Below are positions 44,033 to 52,250 of a stretch of DNA of 64,000 nt, piece by piece. The notes below the pieces were generated by a model. The model was not told the origin of the DNA, ran no database searches, and saw nothing but the letters and a program-made list of their open reading frames with translations. The stretch's first letter is position 1; each line of letters begins with the position of its first letter. Position numbers and translations under genes: made by a program. Location: the NCBI GenBank assembly GCA_016189905.1, contig JACPRP010000001.1:62001-126000 (forward strand), in the 5' to 3' direction. The DNA is from Chloroflexota bacterium. GTDB taxonomy: Bacteria > Chloroflexota > UBA6077 > FW602-bin22 > JACPRP01.

Positions 44033-46015
44033 ATGGTCTTCACCCACGCTCGTCAGATAAAGGCGATTTCATTGGCGCGACCGCCCAAGGCTTGGGTCAT
44101 AATCTTCCTGGTGGCGCTGGCAATAACGATAGGCGCTTACGGGTACTGGAAGTACACCGTGGCTAGAGGCGCTCTCCAACGTGTGGAGGCTCACGTTAGG
44201 AACGCCGAGGCAGTGTGGCGGGACGCCAATGCCCAGCAAGCAGGCATCGACATCGATCGCATCCAAACGATGATGGCAGAAATCAACGCGACGCGGCAAG
44301 ATGTCGGACTTATCGTCGCCGAGACCAGAATCCTGGACCCGATCCTGTTGGTCGCGTCCTATCTGCCAGGGGTTGGGGGGGACGCGAGAGCTATTCGTCA
44401 TCTCTTACGAATGGCTGATCCTGGGTTGCAGGCGTGGGACGGCGCTAATGAAGCACAGAAAGCGGTGTTCGACGCACTGACCAAGCCCGGCGACACGCAG
44501 AGCACCCAGAGAATGCTCGCCGCAGCCCAGGCTGCATACCCAGGACTGGAGAAGATATCCCGTGCGCTCAGGGCTGTGCAGGATGAATATTCGCAGATTC
44601 CGCGGGACGGGCTACACCCCGGGCTGGCCAGGCCCATTGCCCTACTGGGCGAGCGATTGCTACAACTCGCCGAAGAGCTCGACGGCGCCCGTGAGGGCGC
44701 CAGGTTGCTCCCTGTTCTGCTTGGTGTGGGAGAGGAGAAAACCTACCTTGTTCTCCTGCAAGACTCTGGCGAGATTCGCCCCACTGGTGGCTTCATTGGC
44801 AACTATGGCATAATTGGCGTCTCCAACGGGCACATTTCGCGCCAGCAGTTTGCCGACGTCTATACGCTCGATTGGCCCTACTACTACTCGGGTAAGTCGT
44901 CGCCACCGGCGTCGATGTTCGCTCGCTACATGCCCGAGTCCACGTTTTGGGCGTTGAGGGATTCCAATATCTGGCCCGACTTCCCCACCTCGGCAAAACA
45001 GGCAGCGCAATTCGCAGTCGAAGAAGGCGCAACAGATCGAATCGACGGCGTGATCGCGATTACCCCGGCGCTGGCCAGCAGGCTGCTGCGAGTGCTGGGC
45101 CCCCTAACGGTGCCCCAGTTCGGCGAGATGATTACCGCCGACAACCTGGAAGAGCGGATAAGGTATTTCGAGACCGATGTGTCCCAGGACGAGTTGCGGC
45201 GAATCATCGGCACTGACGAGAATGTAAGCCGCAAGGTGATCACGTCGTTGTTGGTAAGCGCGCTCATCGAGCAAATCGAACACCTGGATTTAAATAAGGC
45301 TCTAGCCCTCGGGCCCGCCCTGCGGGACGCCGTACGCGCCAAAGATCTGCTGGTATACCTTGCCGAGCCTCAGGCCCAGCGAACGGTCGAGCGATTCGGC
45401 GCCGGTGGGGAGGCGAAGCCTTCACCGGGAGATTACCTGTGGATCGTGGACATGAACCTTAGCGTCGGGAAAGACAATCTTTATGTCCAGCAAGCAGTTC
45501 AGTACAGCGTCACTGTCGGGACGGACGGAGGGGCTATCGCCGATCTGTCGATCACCTATGATTACCGCAACGCGGGGGACTTGTATCTGTGGAGCATCAT
45601 GCGCGGCTATTACGGAGACTTTCTCAGGGTGTACGTCCCCCCGGGCAGCAGGTTGATAGGGAGCGAAGGTTCCGACGAGCCGGTCGCGACTACTGGCGAG
45701 CACGGCAAGACCGTGTTCGAGACGTTCCTCAAGGTCTACCCGAAGACCATGAAAACCATGAGGCTGCGCTATTGGATTCCCTTAAGGGTCTGGCGGGATG
45801 ATCCGGTGACCAAGTATCAATTGCTGATACAAAGACAGCCGGCCACCAATATCAAGTCTCTGGACGTACAGGTTATTCTGCCCGATGGCTCGACAGTCAA
45901 GCGCGCACAAAGATTGAGCGGGGAAAGCAAAGAGCTGCGCTATCGTGGCACAATCGACAACGATCTCAGTTTCGAGGTAGACTTCAAGTTGCCTGGAGCC
46001 CCTGGGGTTCCTTAA
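44033..46015 (+). CDS. DUF4012 family membrane-anchored protein
   Basis: 660 aa. An N-terminal membrane helix (KAWVIIFLVALAITIGAYGYW) is followed by a helical stretch to about residue 230. The DUF4012 core has YLVLLQDSGEIRPTGGFIGNYGIIG and FPTSAKQAAQFAVEEGATDRIDGVIAITP, which recalls LCP-type enzymes. The C-terminal part is beta-rich. The family is common in Gram-positive and Chloroflexi genomes near glycosyltransferases; its reaction is not established. It acts outside the membrane. Its stop overlaps the convergent HD-GYP gene's stop. Confidence 0.85.
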   Translation: MVFTHARQIKAISLARPPKAWVIIFLVALAITIGAYGYWKYTVARGALQRVEAHVRNAEAVWRDANAQQAGIDIDRIQTMMAEINATRQDVGLIVAETRILDPILLVASYLPGVGGDARAIRHLLRMADPGLQAWDGANEAQKAVFDALTKPGDTQSTQRMLAAAQAAYPGLEKISRALRAVQDEYSQIPRDGLHPGLARPIALLGERLLQLAEELDGAREGARLLPVLLGVGEEKTYLVLLQDSGEIRPTGGFIGNYGIIGVSNGHISRQQFADVYTLDWPYYYSGKSSPPASMFARYMPESTFWALRDSNIWPDFPTSAKQAAQFAVEEGATDRIDGVIAITPALASRLLRVLGPLTVPQFGEMITADNLEERIRYFETDVSQDELRRIIGTDENVSRKVITSLLVSALIEQIEHLDLNKALALGPALRDAVRAKDLLVYLAEPQAQRTVERFGAGGEAKPSPGDYLWIVDMNLSVGKDNLYVQQAVQYSVTVGTDGGAIADLSITYDYRNAGDLYLWSIMRGYYGDFLRVYVPPGSRLIGSEGSDEPVATTGEHGKTVFETFLKVYPKTMKTMRLRYWIPLRVWRDDPVTKYQLLIQRQPATNIKSLDVQVILPDGSTVKRAQRLSGESKELRYRGTIDNDLSFEVDFKLPGAPGVP

Positions 46016-47934
46016 ACCCATTCAGGCCTGATGTTGGAGTTCCAAAGACGAATGGTCGTCGGAGCCACGGTCCGTCGAAACTGAATCGACGTGACAGGTG
46101 CCGGCGGTCGGCGGTTAGCCTCTGGCTCAATAATAGCGAGGAAAGCCTCAACCACTTCCGCATCGAACTGGCTGCCTGCCCCTGTCTTCAATTGAGCAAT
46201 AGCGTATTCCTTTTCCATCGCCTTCCGATAGGGCCGGTCTGACATCATAGCGTCATAAGCATCGGCAACGCCGATTATCGCCGAAAGCCTCGGTATTTCG
46301 CCATCCAGCCCATCAGGATAGCCCTTGCCATCACAGCGCTCGTGGTGCGACCGAATTATCGGGATCGTCTCGGCCAGCGTCGGCACGTGCTTCAGTATGC
46401 TCTCCGCAACCACCGGATGGCGCTTAATGAGCTGCCATTCGTCATCGGTGAGGCTGCCATTCTTGCCCAGGACGTTTTCTGGAATGCCAATCTTCCCTAT
46501 ATCGTGGAAGAGCGCGGCCAGCTCCAGGCAATCGAGATCCTCTTGCCCCAGGTTCATTTGCAGCCCAGTAGCCAGGGTATAATCTCTCACCCGTTCGGAA
46601 TGACCTCTTGTATACGGGTCCTTCGCCTCGACAGTAGCAACCAAAGCGGCGATGGTGCTAAGGTAGCTCTCGTGGACCTGCTGGTAAAGCCGCGCGCTAT
46701 GAATTCCTGCCGCAGCCTGCTCGGCGAACGTCTCGAGCACCGTGAACTCGTTATCCGAAAACACGTGAGGCTCTTTGAAGCTCACATCCAGGGCGCCCAC
46801 AACCTCGTTGCCCACGGCGAGTGGCAGACAGGCCGAAGCGACGATGCCCTCTTCAGCCGCTGGCAGACTCAAGAAGTCAGAATTGCCTGAATCACCCTGC
46901 AGTACAATGCGCCTTCTCTCGCCAATGGCCCGCGAAGCTGAGCCGTTCAACGATAGCTCTGGCTTCGCCAGATAAGCAGCGCTCAGGCCAACCTGGCTCT
47001 CCAACTTCAAAGTATTGTGTTCCTTATCATACAGGTATATGGCAACGCCGTGCGCTCGCGTCAACTCGCGCACGCTACTCGCAATGTAGCCCAAAACATG
47101 TTGAGTTTCGAGTGAACGGTTCAGCGCCATGCCGACGCGATAGAAGGCACCCATTTCCTCAACCCGTCGCTGCAAACTTGCGTTTGCCTCCGCGAGCTTG
47201 GCATTTACCTGGATCAAATCGGCGTTGCGAGCGATCACCGTCTTAGTCTGAGCCACATACATTCGGGTGGAGACCCAGGGCATCAGCAGCGGCAGGGAGA
47301 AAGCCAGCAGGCCTGCCCACCCCATCGATCTGAAGCCGAGCGCGGCCATCAAGCTGATGGCCGCTATTGTCAAATAGTGAAGGATAAGCCAGCGATGGCT
47401 CTCGTTGAAGACTGTACGAAAGTTGGCATCCGTCGTCAGGCTTACCGCCAGGGAGACGAGAGCTGAATTAGCCAGGAAATAGACAACTGCCGCGGTTCCC
47501 GCAGGGACAGCGGCTGAAATGAGATCGCGCGCGGGCCAGTGGCCACCAACCAGCGCATAGGTTGCGCCCGCCGATGCCGCGGAAATAGTCAACACCCCAG
47601 TGTTGAAGACTATCTTGTACCACGCCCTCCGTTTCGGGTAGAACGCGTAGACAGCCGCACCACCTAGATTCGCCAGAATGGCGCCGGCTGGGCCAAAAAG
47701 GAGGAGCGAGATGAACGATATCGCGAAGGCAAGGGATACGCTGCTGCCAGAGAAAAGGGGCACTGACACGACCTGGGCCAATCCGCACATCGCGACGAGA
47801 ATGATCAGCGCAAGGGTATCGTCATCACCGGGCAGGCTCATCAAGCCATAAGCCAACGCAGCCAGACCACCTAGTGCAACGATTGCTATATAAGACCTGG
47901 CTCGGTCATTCAATGCCCCACCCCCAGAACACAC
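46012..47934 (-). CDS. Membrane GAF-HD-GYP cyclic di-GMP phosphodiesterase
   Basis: 640 aa. Residues 1-230 hold about eight membrane helices. A coiled coil (NAKLAEANASLQRRVEEMGAF) and a GAF domain (about 270-420) follow. The HD-GYP domain carries HDIGKIGIPE and HHERCDGKGYPDGL, complete for c-di-GMP hydrolysis. GTG is the ORF start; a TTG seven codons in has GGGGGTGGGG upstream and may be used. It is 10 bases after the subtilase gene, so both are cotranscribed. Confidence 0.92.
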   Translation of the reverse strand: MCSGGGALNDRARSYIAIVALGGLAALAYGLMSLPGDDDTLALIILVAMCGLAQVVSVPLFSGSSVSLAFAISFISLLLFGPAGAILANLGGAAVYAFYPKRRAWYKIVFNTGVLTISAASAGATYALVGGHWPARDLISAAVPAGTAAVVYFLANSALVSLAVSLTTDANFRTVFNESHRWLILHYLTIAAISLMAALGFRSMGWAGLLAFSLPLLMPWVSTRMYVAQTKTVIARNADLIQVNAKLAEANASLQRRVEEMGAFYRVGMALNRSLETQHVLGYIASSVRELTRAHGVAIYLYDKEHNTLKLESQVGLSAAYLAKPELSLNGSASRAIGERRRIVLQGDSGNSDFLSLPAAEEGIVASACLPLAVGNEVVGALDVSFKEPHVFSDNEFTVLETFAEQAAAGIHSARLYQQVHESYLSTIAALVATVEAKDPYTRGHSERVRDYTLATGLQMNLGQEDLDCLELAALFHDIGKIGIPENVLGKNGSLTDDEWQLIKRHPVVAESILKHVPTLAETIPIIRSHHERCDGKGYPDGLDGEIPRLSAIIGVADAYDAMMSDRPYRKAMEKEYAIAQLKTGAGSQFDAEVVEAFLAIIEPEANRRPPAPVTSIQFRRTVAPTTIRLWNSNIRPEWV

Positions 47935-47944
47935 AATCGATGCA

Positions 47945-49720
47945 TTAGTCTAGTCGGCCAACGGTATCCCAGGTTATGTTATCCCAGGTGACGTTGTCCC
48001 AGGTGACATTGTCCCAGGTGACGTTATCCCAGGTGATGTTATCCCAGGTGATGTTGTCCCAGGTGACGTTGTCCCACGTAATGTTGTCCCACGTAATGTT
48101 GTCCCAGGTGATATTATCCCACGTAATGTTGTCCCAGGTGATATTACCCCACCGAATCCCCCGCGAGTCGACGCCACCGTTGAAGCTCAGATCCTTCCAC
48201 ACCAGAGGCGATTTGCCTTTGATCCAGGGCAACACCAGTACCGCCAGCGAATCTGCTGGTCTGGCCGATTGTTTTCGCTTCGCGATATCGCCTTCCACGG
48301 CTCTGGAGGCGTCCACATAGCCAGCCCCCGCCGAGTTGGCGTCGAAGCCGGTTATGCTGGTCGCCGATGACATCAAGCGTGCCTTAACGTCATCTGGAGT
48401 CAGACGAGGGTTCTTGTCGAGCAAGAGTGCGGCCACGCCCGAGACCACAGCCGCGGCCTGGGATGTGCCAGTCAGTCGAAAATAGCTCTTATCGACGACG
48501 CGGTCAGGAAGGAGCCGGTCCAGATAGCTCTTGGGCACTCGGGTTGAAACCATCTTTCGTCCCGGCGCCACCACATCTGGCTTCGCCAAGCCATCGTTCG
48601 TCGGCCCGCGAGATGAGAACCAGCTAATGACGTCATCACCACGTTTTTCCGTGGCGTTCATATCCACCGCGCCAACGGTGACGACATAAGGATCGTAGCC
48701 AGGGGTCGAAACTGTTCCGGCAGCAGGTCCCTGATTGCCTGCCGAAACCACCACTACGAGGCCGGCGTGCCAGGCTATCTCGACCGCGGCGGCTAGCGGA
48801 TCATTCTTATATGAGCCGGTTGCCGGCGCGCCAAGTGAAATGTTGACGATATCGATACCGTAGGTCTTGCGGTTCTGAACGACCCATTGAATCCCTTTGA
48901 TAACCGTGGACATGCGGGCTATGCCCTTATCGTTGACGACGCGCACGGATACGATGTTGGCTTCAGGAGCAATCCCGCTCCAGTCGTCGCCTTGTCCGGC
49001 GATAATGCCGGCCACATGTGTGCCATGTCCACCTGGATCGTCCAGTTTTCTGGAGCCCTTGACCAGATCGATAGACGCCACCAGCCGATTCGGGTCCACT
49101 CCGTGAGGGAGAGGCTCAACTCCTGAATCTATTACTGCTACAGTAACCCCTGACCCGTCAACGCCCTTATCCCATACCGCCTCGGCGTTCACGGCCCTGG
49201 TGAAATCCACCATGTCACCGCTGAACGGGCTTCCTCCGTCTCCCTTCGGTGATTTTTGCCGGCCAGCCATTCTAGTGGTTGAATCCACCATGTCACTGAT
49301 GAACGGGCTTCCAGCGGGAGTCAGCAACACATCACGGGTAATATACCGAACACCTGGCTCGCGGCTCAGGACGGAGAGGCGATCGATGCTAATCCTACCA
49401 CTGGCACCTCTGACAATCCCCAGACTCTCCGTGGCCGCACCGCCGTGCTTTTCGAGCGCACCTTTCGCTTTATGTTCGGGCTTGTCCCCGACCTGCAGTG
49501 CTGCGGTGGAATCTGTTGCGTCCATCTGTACGATAACAGGCACTGTACCGTGTTTGTTCGAAGCAAGCATGGACCGCAAATCGGGCGAGAGTTTCTCCCA
49601 AGCGGGATCCTGGCCGGAGCCATTCCCGCCGGCTTGCACGGCCAACGTGAACGGCCCGAGAAGAATTCCTATCGCCACGAGGATTGTGACTATCAGCCTA
49701 ACGCATCTCTCAATCGTCAT
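47945..49720 (-). CDS. Secreted S8 subtilisin-like protease with C-terminal WDN[IV]T repeats
   Basis: About 591 aa. Signal peptide (LIVTILVAIGILLGPFTLAVQA), inhibitor-like prodomain (residues 45-140), then the catalytic domain with Asp in VTVAVIDSGVE, His in GGHGTHVAGIIAG and Ser in FRLTGTSQAAAVVSG. The last 70 residues are 13 tandem pentapeptides, WGNIT, eleven WDN[IV]T and a final WDTVG. A second small duplication (GSPFISDMVD / GSPFSGDMVD) sits between prodomain and catalytic domain. Likely secreted and retained at the surface. ATG at MTIERC is favoured by spacing from AAAGGA. Confidence 0.93.
   Translation of the reverse strand: MTIERCVRLIVTILVAIGILLGPFTLAVQAGGNGSGQDPAWEKLSPDLRSMLASNKHGTVPVIVQMDATDSTAALQVGDKPEHKAKGALEKHGGAATESLGIVRGASGRISIDRLSVLSREPGVRYITRDVLLTPAGSPFISDMVDSTTRMAGRQKSPKGDGGSPFSGDMVDFTRAVNAEAVWDKGVDGSGVTVAVIDSGVEPLPHGVDPNRLVASIDLVKGSRKLDDPGGHGTHVAGIIAGQGDDWSGIAPEANIVSVRVVNDKGIARMSTVIKGIQWVVQNRKTYGIDIVNISLGAPATGSYKNDPLAAAVEIAWHAGLVVVVSAGNQGPAAGTVSTPGYDPYVVTVGAVDMNATEKRGDDVISWFSSRGPTNDGLAKPDVVAPGRKMVSTRVPKSYLDRLLPDRVVDKSYFRLTGTSQAAAVVSGVAALLLDKNPRLTPDDVKARLMSSATSITGFDANSAGAGYVDASRAVEGDIAKRKQSARPADSLAVLVLPWIKGKSPLVWKDLSFNGGVDSRGIRWGNITWDNITWDNITWDNITWDNITWDNVTWDNITWDNITWDNVTWDNVTWDNVTWDNITWDTVGRLD
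47954..48150 (-). repeat. 15-bp minisatellite encoding WDN[IV]T pentapeptides
   Basis: About 13 contiguous copies of a TGGGACAAyrTyACC-type unit with mainly third-position variation. It stays in frame at the 3' end of the subtilase gene. Variation between copies suggests slippage plus selection for the amino-acid pattern. Confidence 0.9.
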
Positions 49721-50355
49721 AGCCCCCATCCTTTCCTGTCACGCTCAGACTGAACGCGTGCGCCGCAAACACCTCCTCCCTCCCCCGTTTCTTAACCAAG
49801 TGCCAGAAGCGCTCGCTAATCAATAAACCGAGAAATCCAACCAATCCTTCTCTGCTGATGGAGCACAAACATCGAATCGCCCACGGCGAACCTGGAGGCA
49901 CAGCCTTGCCTCTCAGCCCGACCGTGAGTAGATATCCATCTTCCTGGGATGCCCGAGGTCCGCAAGTTAGGCGAGCATCCCCCTGCTAGCGTTCATTCTA
50001 GGGTTGCCAGTCTGCACCGTCAATAGGAAATAAGTCCTAGCCGTTCTGGCCCGTGCTGCGCAGATTGCTATCCTGATGCTGAGGGCCCTCGGCTCTATTT
50101 GAAGAAGGTCGAGCCGTGATTCAAGGTCCTTGGGGTCCATGATCCAACGAACGGTTGGCAGACCTGACAATGATGGGGACAGGTTCAGGAACACGCCTGA
50201 GAGCAATCTACCAGAAAAAGGCAGTTTTCGCAACCCCTGGTGGGCAAATCGCTTGAGATTTGGGTATGGGAGCATAAATTAAGCGAGAATACCAGGCTGG
50301 TGAAGACATTTTTCACTTTGCCCCGGGTGACATTCTTTTTATGACATTCTTTTTA
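49721..50355. other. Long intergenic stretch without a convincing gene
   Basis: The ORFs here are short and lack ribosome sites. On the minus strand an AGGCA/TGCCT hairpin lies in the subtilase upstream region near 49890. Close to 50330-50355 there is a 14-bp tandem repeat next to the promoter. No RNA family was recognised. Confidence 0.4.
50328..50355 (+). repeat. 14-bp tandem repeat abutting a -35 box
   Basis: TGACATTCTTTTTA twice without gap, directly followed by TTGACA. Each unit contains a -35-like TGACAT. Confidence 0.75.
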
Positions 50356-50384
50356 TTGACAAACGGGAGACGAGGTGCTAAATT
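50356..50384 (+). promoter_or_regulatory. Distal promoter of solute-binding protein gene
   Basis: TTGACA, 17-base spacer, TAAATT. It would give a leader of about 325 bases. Confidence 0.6.
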
Positions 50385-50568
50385 GTCGCTGAAGTAAACA
50401 GTCCCCGCTCCCGTGAACCACAACGGCAGGCCGGCGTTGATACTACGTCGGTAGGCACGGGATCTCTCAGGATGAACTGGCTTTCAGCAACCACCAGGAC
50501 GGTGCAGCGCCACACGTCGACCTCGATTGTAAGATGCTCCGAGCTACGAAGTAATTTAGGAGGAAGCT

Positions 50569-50607
50569 GTGTTCAACGGGGATGAGAACATGGCAAGTCC
50601 GTCTTAA
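50569..50607 (+). CDS. Possible 12-codon leader peptide
   Basis: GTG five bases after a perfect AGGAGG, then 11 codons and TAA (MFNGDENMASPS). It lies between the two promoters of the solute-binding protein gene. It could be a leader peptide or the remnant of a lost gene start; the only support is the ribosome site. Confidence 0.3.
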   Translation: MFNGDENMASPS

Positions 50608-50626
50608 TGGCAATCTCCCGTACGTA

Positions 50627-50655
50627 TAGACAAGCGAGCGACTTAGTGCTATATT
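50627..50655 (+). promoter_or_regulatory. Proximal promoter of solute-binding protein gene
   Basis: TAGACA, 17-base spacer, TATATT, about 50 bases upstream of the ATG. Confidence 0.6.
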
Positions 50656-50715
50656 GCGCACGGACCGTTTATCCTCTCTGTTGGGACACGTCTAATAATG
50701 AGGAGGTTAGTGATA

Positions 50716-51873
50716 ATGAAGCGCCACACCAGATCGGCTAGCAGAATGCTAGTTCTCGTGCTCGTCTTCCTAATGGCTGCGTCGGCCTTAGCCTGCAGCC
50801 AGCCGGCCCCGACACCCACGCCATCCCCGACCTCGGCGCCAAAGTCCGCGCCGACCAAAGAGGCCAAGCCTGAGGCCAAAGATGTGAAACAGGCGACACC
50901 ACAGGCTAGCGCCGCTAAGCCCGCAAAGGAACCGGCAAAAGAAGAAAAGAAGCTCGTCAAACTGACCGTGCCATTCAGCGCAATCTCAGGGTCACAGGCG
51001 GCGTTGTGGATAACGAAGGAAGCCAAGCTTTTCGAGAAATACGGCCTCGACGTGGAAATACCCTATATAACATCGAGCACGACGCTAACCCAGTCCCTGC
51101 TCTCGGGCGAGGTAAAGCTGGCCCAGGGATCCGGCAGCGCGGTGGTCAACGCCAATCTGGCCGGCGCCGACCTCGTCATCCTCTCGATTTCCAACAGCGT
51201 GCTGACCTACTCGATGTACGCGCGTCCTGAAATCAAGACCTTCGCTGACCTGAAAGGGAAGGCGGTAGGCGTGGGCGGACTTGGTGCAACCCTGGACTTT
51301 GCGGCTCGCGCCGCGCTCAAGAAGAACGGGCTGGAGCCAGATAAGGATGTGGCAATCCTCTCGGTGGGTAGCTCGCCCGATATAATGGCTGCCATCGTGG
51401 CGGGCGGAGTGCAGGCAGGTGTTTTCGGCCCTCCCACTACCCTCCAGGCGCGCAAAGCTGGCTTACACGAACTTTTGAATATCTCTGAGCTAGGCATCCC
51501 ATACCTCGCGGGGGCCATCGGCGGCAGCAAACGGTATATCGCCAGCGACCGGGCGACCACAATGAACTTCATGAAAGCTATGGTCGAGGGCATCTCTGTG
51601 GCCAAGAAAGACAAGAACTTCGCGATGGACGTGATTGGCAAATATAGCAAGACGGATGACAGAGAGGTCCTGGACGAGACCTACGAATACTATCTGACGA
51701 AGTTCCTTCCCAAGGTGCCGTACGCCACTGTGGAAGGGGTGCAGAGCATCCTCGACGACGTCGCGCGGCGAGACCCCAAAGCGAAAGATGTGAAGGCGGA
51801 GAGCTACATAGATAGCAACTTTTTGAAGGAACTAGAGGATAGCGGGTTCGTCAAGAAGCTTTACGGTGAATAA
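50716..51873 (+). CDS. ABC-type solute-binding lipoprotein (SsuA/NMT1/TauA-like)
   Basis: About 385 aa from the ATG nine bases after AGGAGG. Lipobox LACSQ, then a Pro/Thr/Lys/Ala-rich linker (about 25-80). The periplasmic binding fold has GSQAALWITKEAKLFEKYGLDVE, FADLKGKAVGVGGLGATLDFAARAAL and SPDIMAAIVAGGVQAGVFG, as in nitrate/sulfonate/taurine or pyrimidine-precursor binders. No permease or ATPase gene is adjacent, so it is an orphan; the ligand cannot be predicted. Confidence 0.85.
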   Translation: MKRHTRSASRMLVLVLVFLMAASALACSQPAPTPTPSPTSAPKSAPTKEAKPEAKDVKQATPQASAAKPAKEPAKEEKKLVKLTVPFSAISGSQAALWITKEAKLFEKYGLDVEIPYITSSTTLTQSLLSGEVKLAQGSGSAVVNANLAGADLVILSISNSVLTYSMYARPEIKTFADLKGKAVGVGGLGATLDFAARAALKKNGLEPDKDVAILSVGSSPDIMAAIVAGGVQAGVFGPPTTLQARKAGLHELLNISELGIPYLAGAIGGSKRYIASDRATTMNFMKAMVEGISVAKKDKNFAMDVIGKYSKTDDREVLDETYEYYLTKFLPKVPYATVEGVQSILDDVARRDPKAKDVKAESYIDSNFLKELEDSGFVKKLYGE

Positions 51874-51908
51874 GCGCCTATCCGACAGCGTAGCACGGGG
51901 CTTGTCCC

Positions 51909-52186
51909 CCTTACCGGCTTCAAGTATGCCAAAGACGTGATATTGGGCCTTGCTCGGGGGATGTGCCTGAGGAGAGAGTGGAGTATCTGAGAAGTATCTT
52001 CCAGAAGCTCGCCAACAACGAGGACCTTCAGAGTGAACTGGAGAAGGTGTCCGGACCAGGAGAGCCATTCATGTCGGGCAAAGACCTTCAGCAAAACTTC
52101 AGCAAAAGATAGGCATTATGAAGGCCAACAAAGCATTGGCGGGCCAACTGGACTCGATATTCGCAAAGTATAGCGCCGTCAAGTAG
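51909..52186 (+). pseudogene. Decayed C-terminal fragment of a TctC/Bug-type substrate-binding protein
   Basis: Three frames together read GFKYAKDVILGLARG, then VPEERVEYLRSIFQKLANNE and PFMSGKDLQQNFSKR, a stop, then MKANKALAGQLDSIFAKYSAVK. This follows the order of the C-terminal end of tripartite tricarboxylate transporter receptors (VP..VVxxLxxAFxKALxD, later LAxxL). At least two frameshifts or stops and the missing N-terminal two thirds make it a pseudogene. It directly follows the intact solute-binding gene. Confidence 0.6.
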
Positions 52187-52202
52187 CCCCCTCGCCAACA
52201 AC

Positions 52203-52218
52203 TGGTACGTTCCTTGCA
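52203..52218 (+). promoter_or_regulatory. Sigma-54 promoter of MFS transporter
   Basis: TGGTACGTTCCTTGCA fits GG-N10-GC with TTGCA at -12. The predicted start is about 22 bases before the ATG. An inverted repeat GTTCCTT/AAGGAAC overlaps the start site. Confidence 0.6.
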
Positions 52219-52250
52219 AGCCGATTAAGGAACATCAGGCTGAGGCGAGG

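Noticed and set aside
47960-48150. CRISPR-like array suggested by short regular repeats
   Set aside because: The 15-bp units are contiguous, have no spacers, and encode an in-frame pentapeptide repeat.
49710-49901. Small ORFs in the 49.7-50.7 kb gap
   Set aside because: No ribosome sites, no motifs, and composition not gene-like.
49880-49925. c-di-GMP riboswitch upstream of the subtilase
   Set aside because: A local AGGCA/TGCCT hairpin is present, but the conserved GEMM segments are not.
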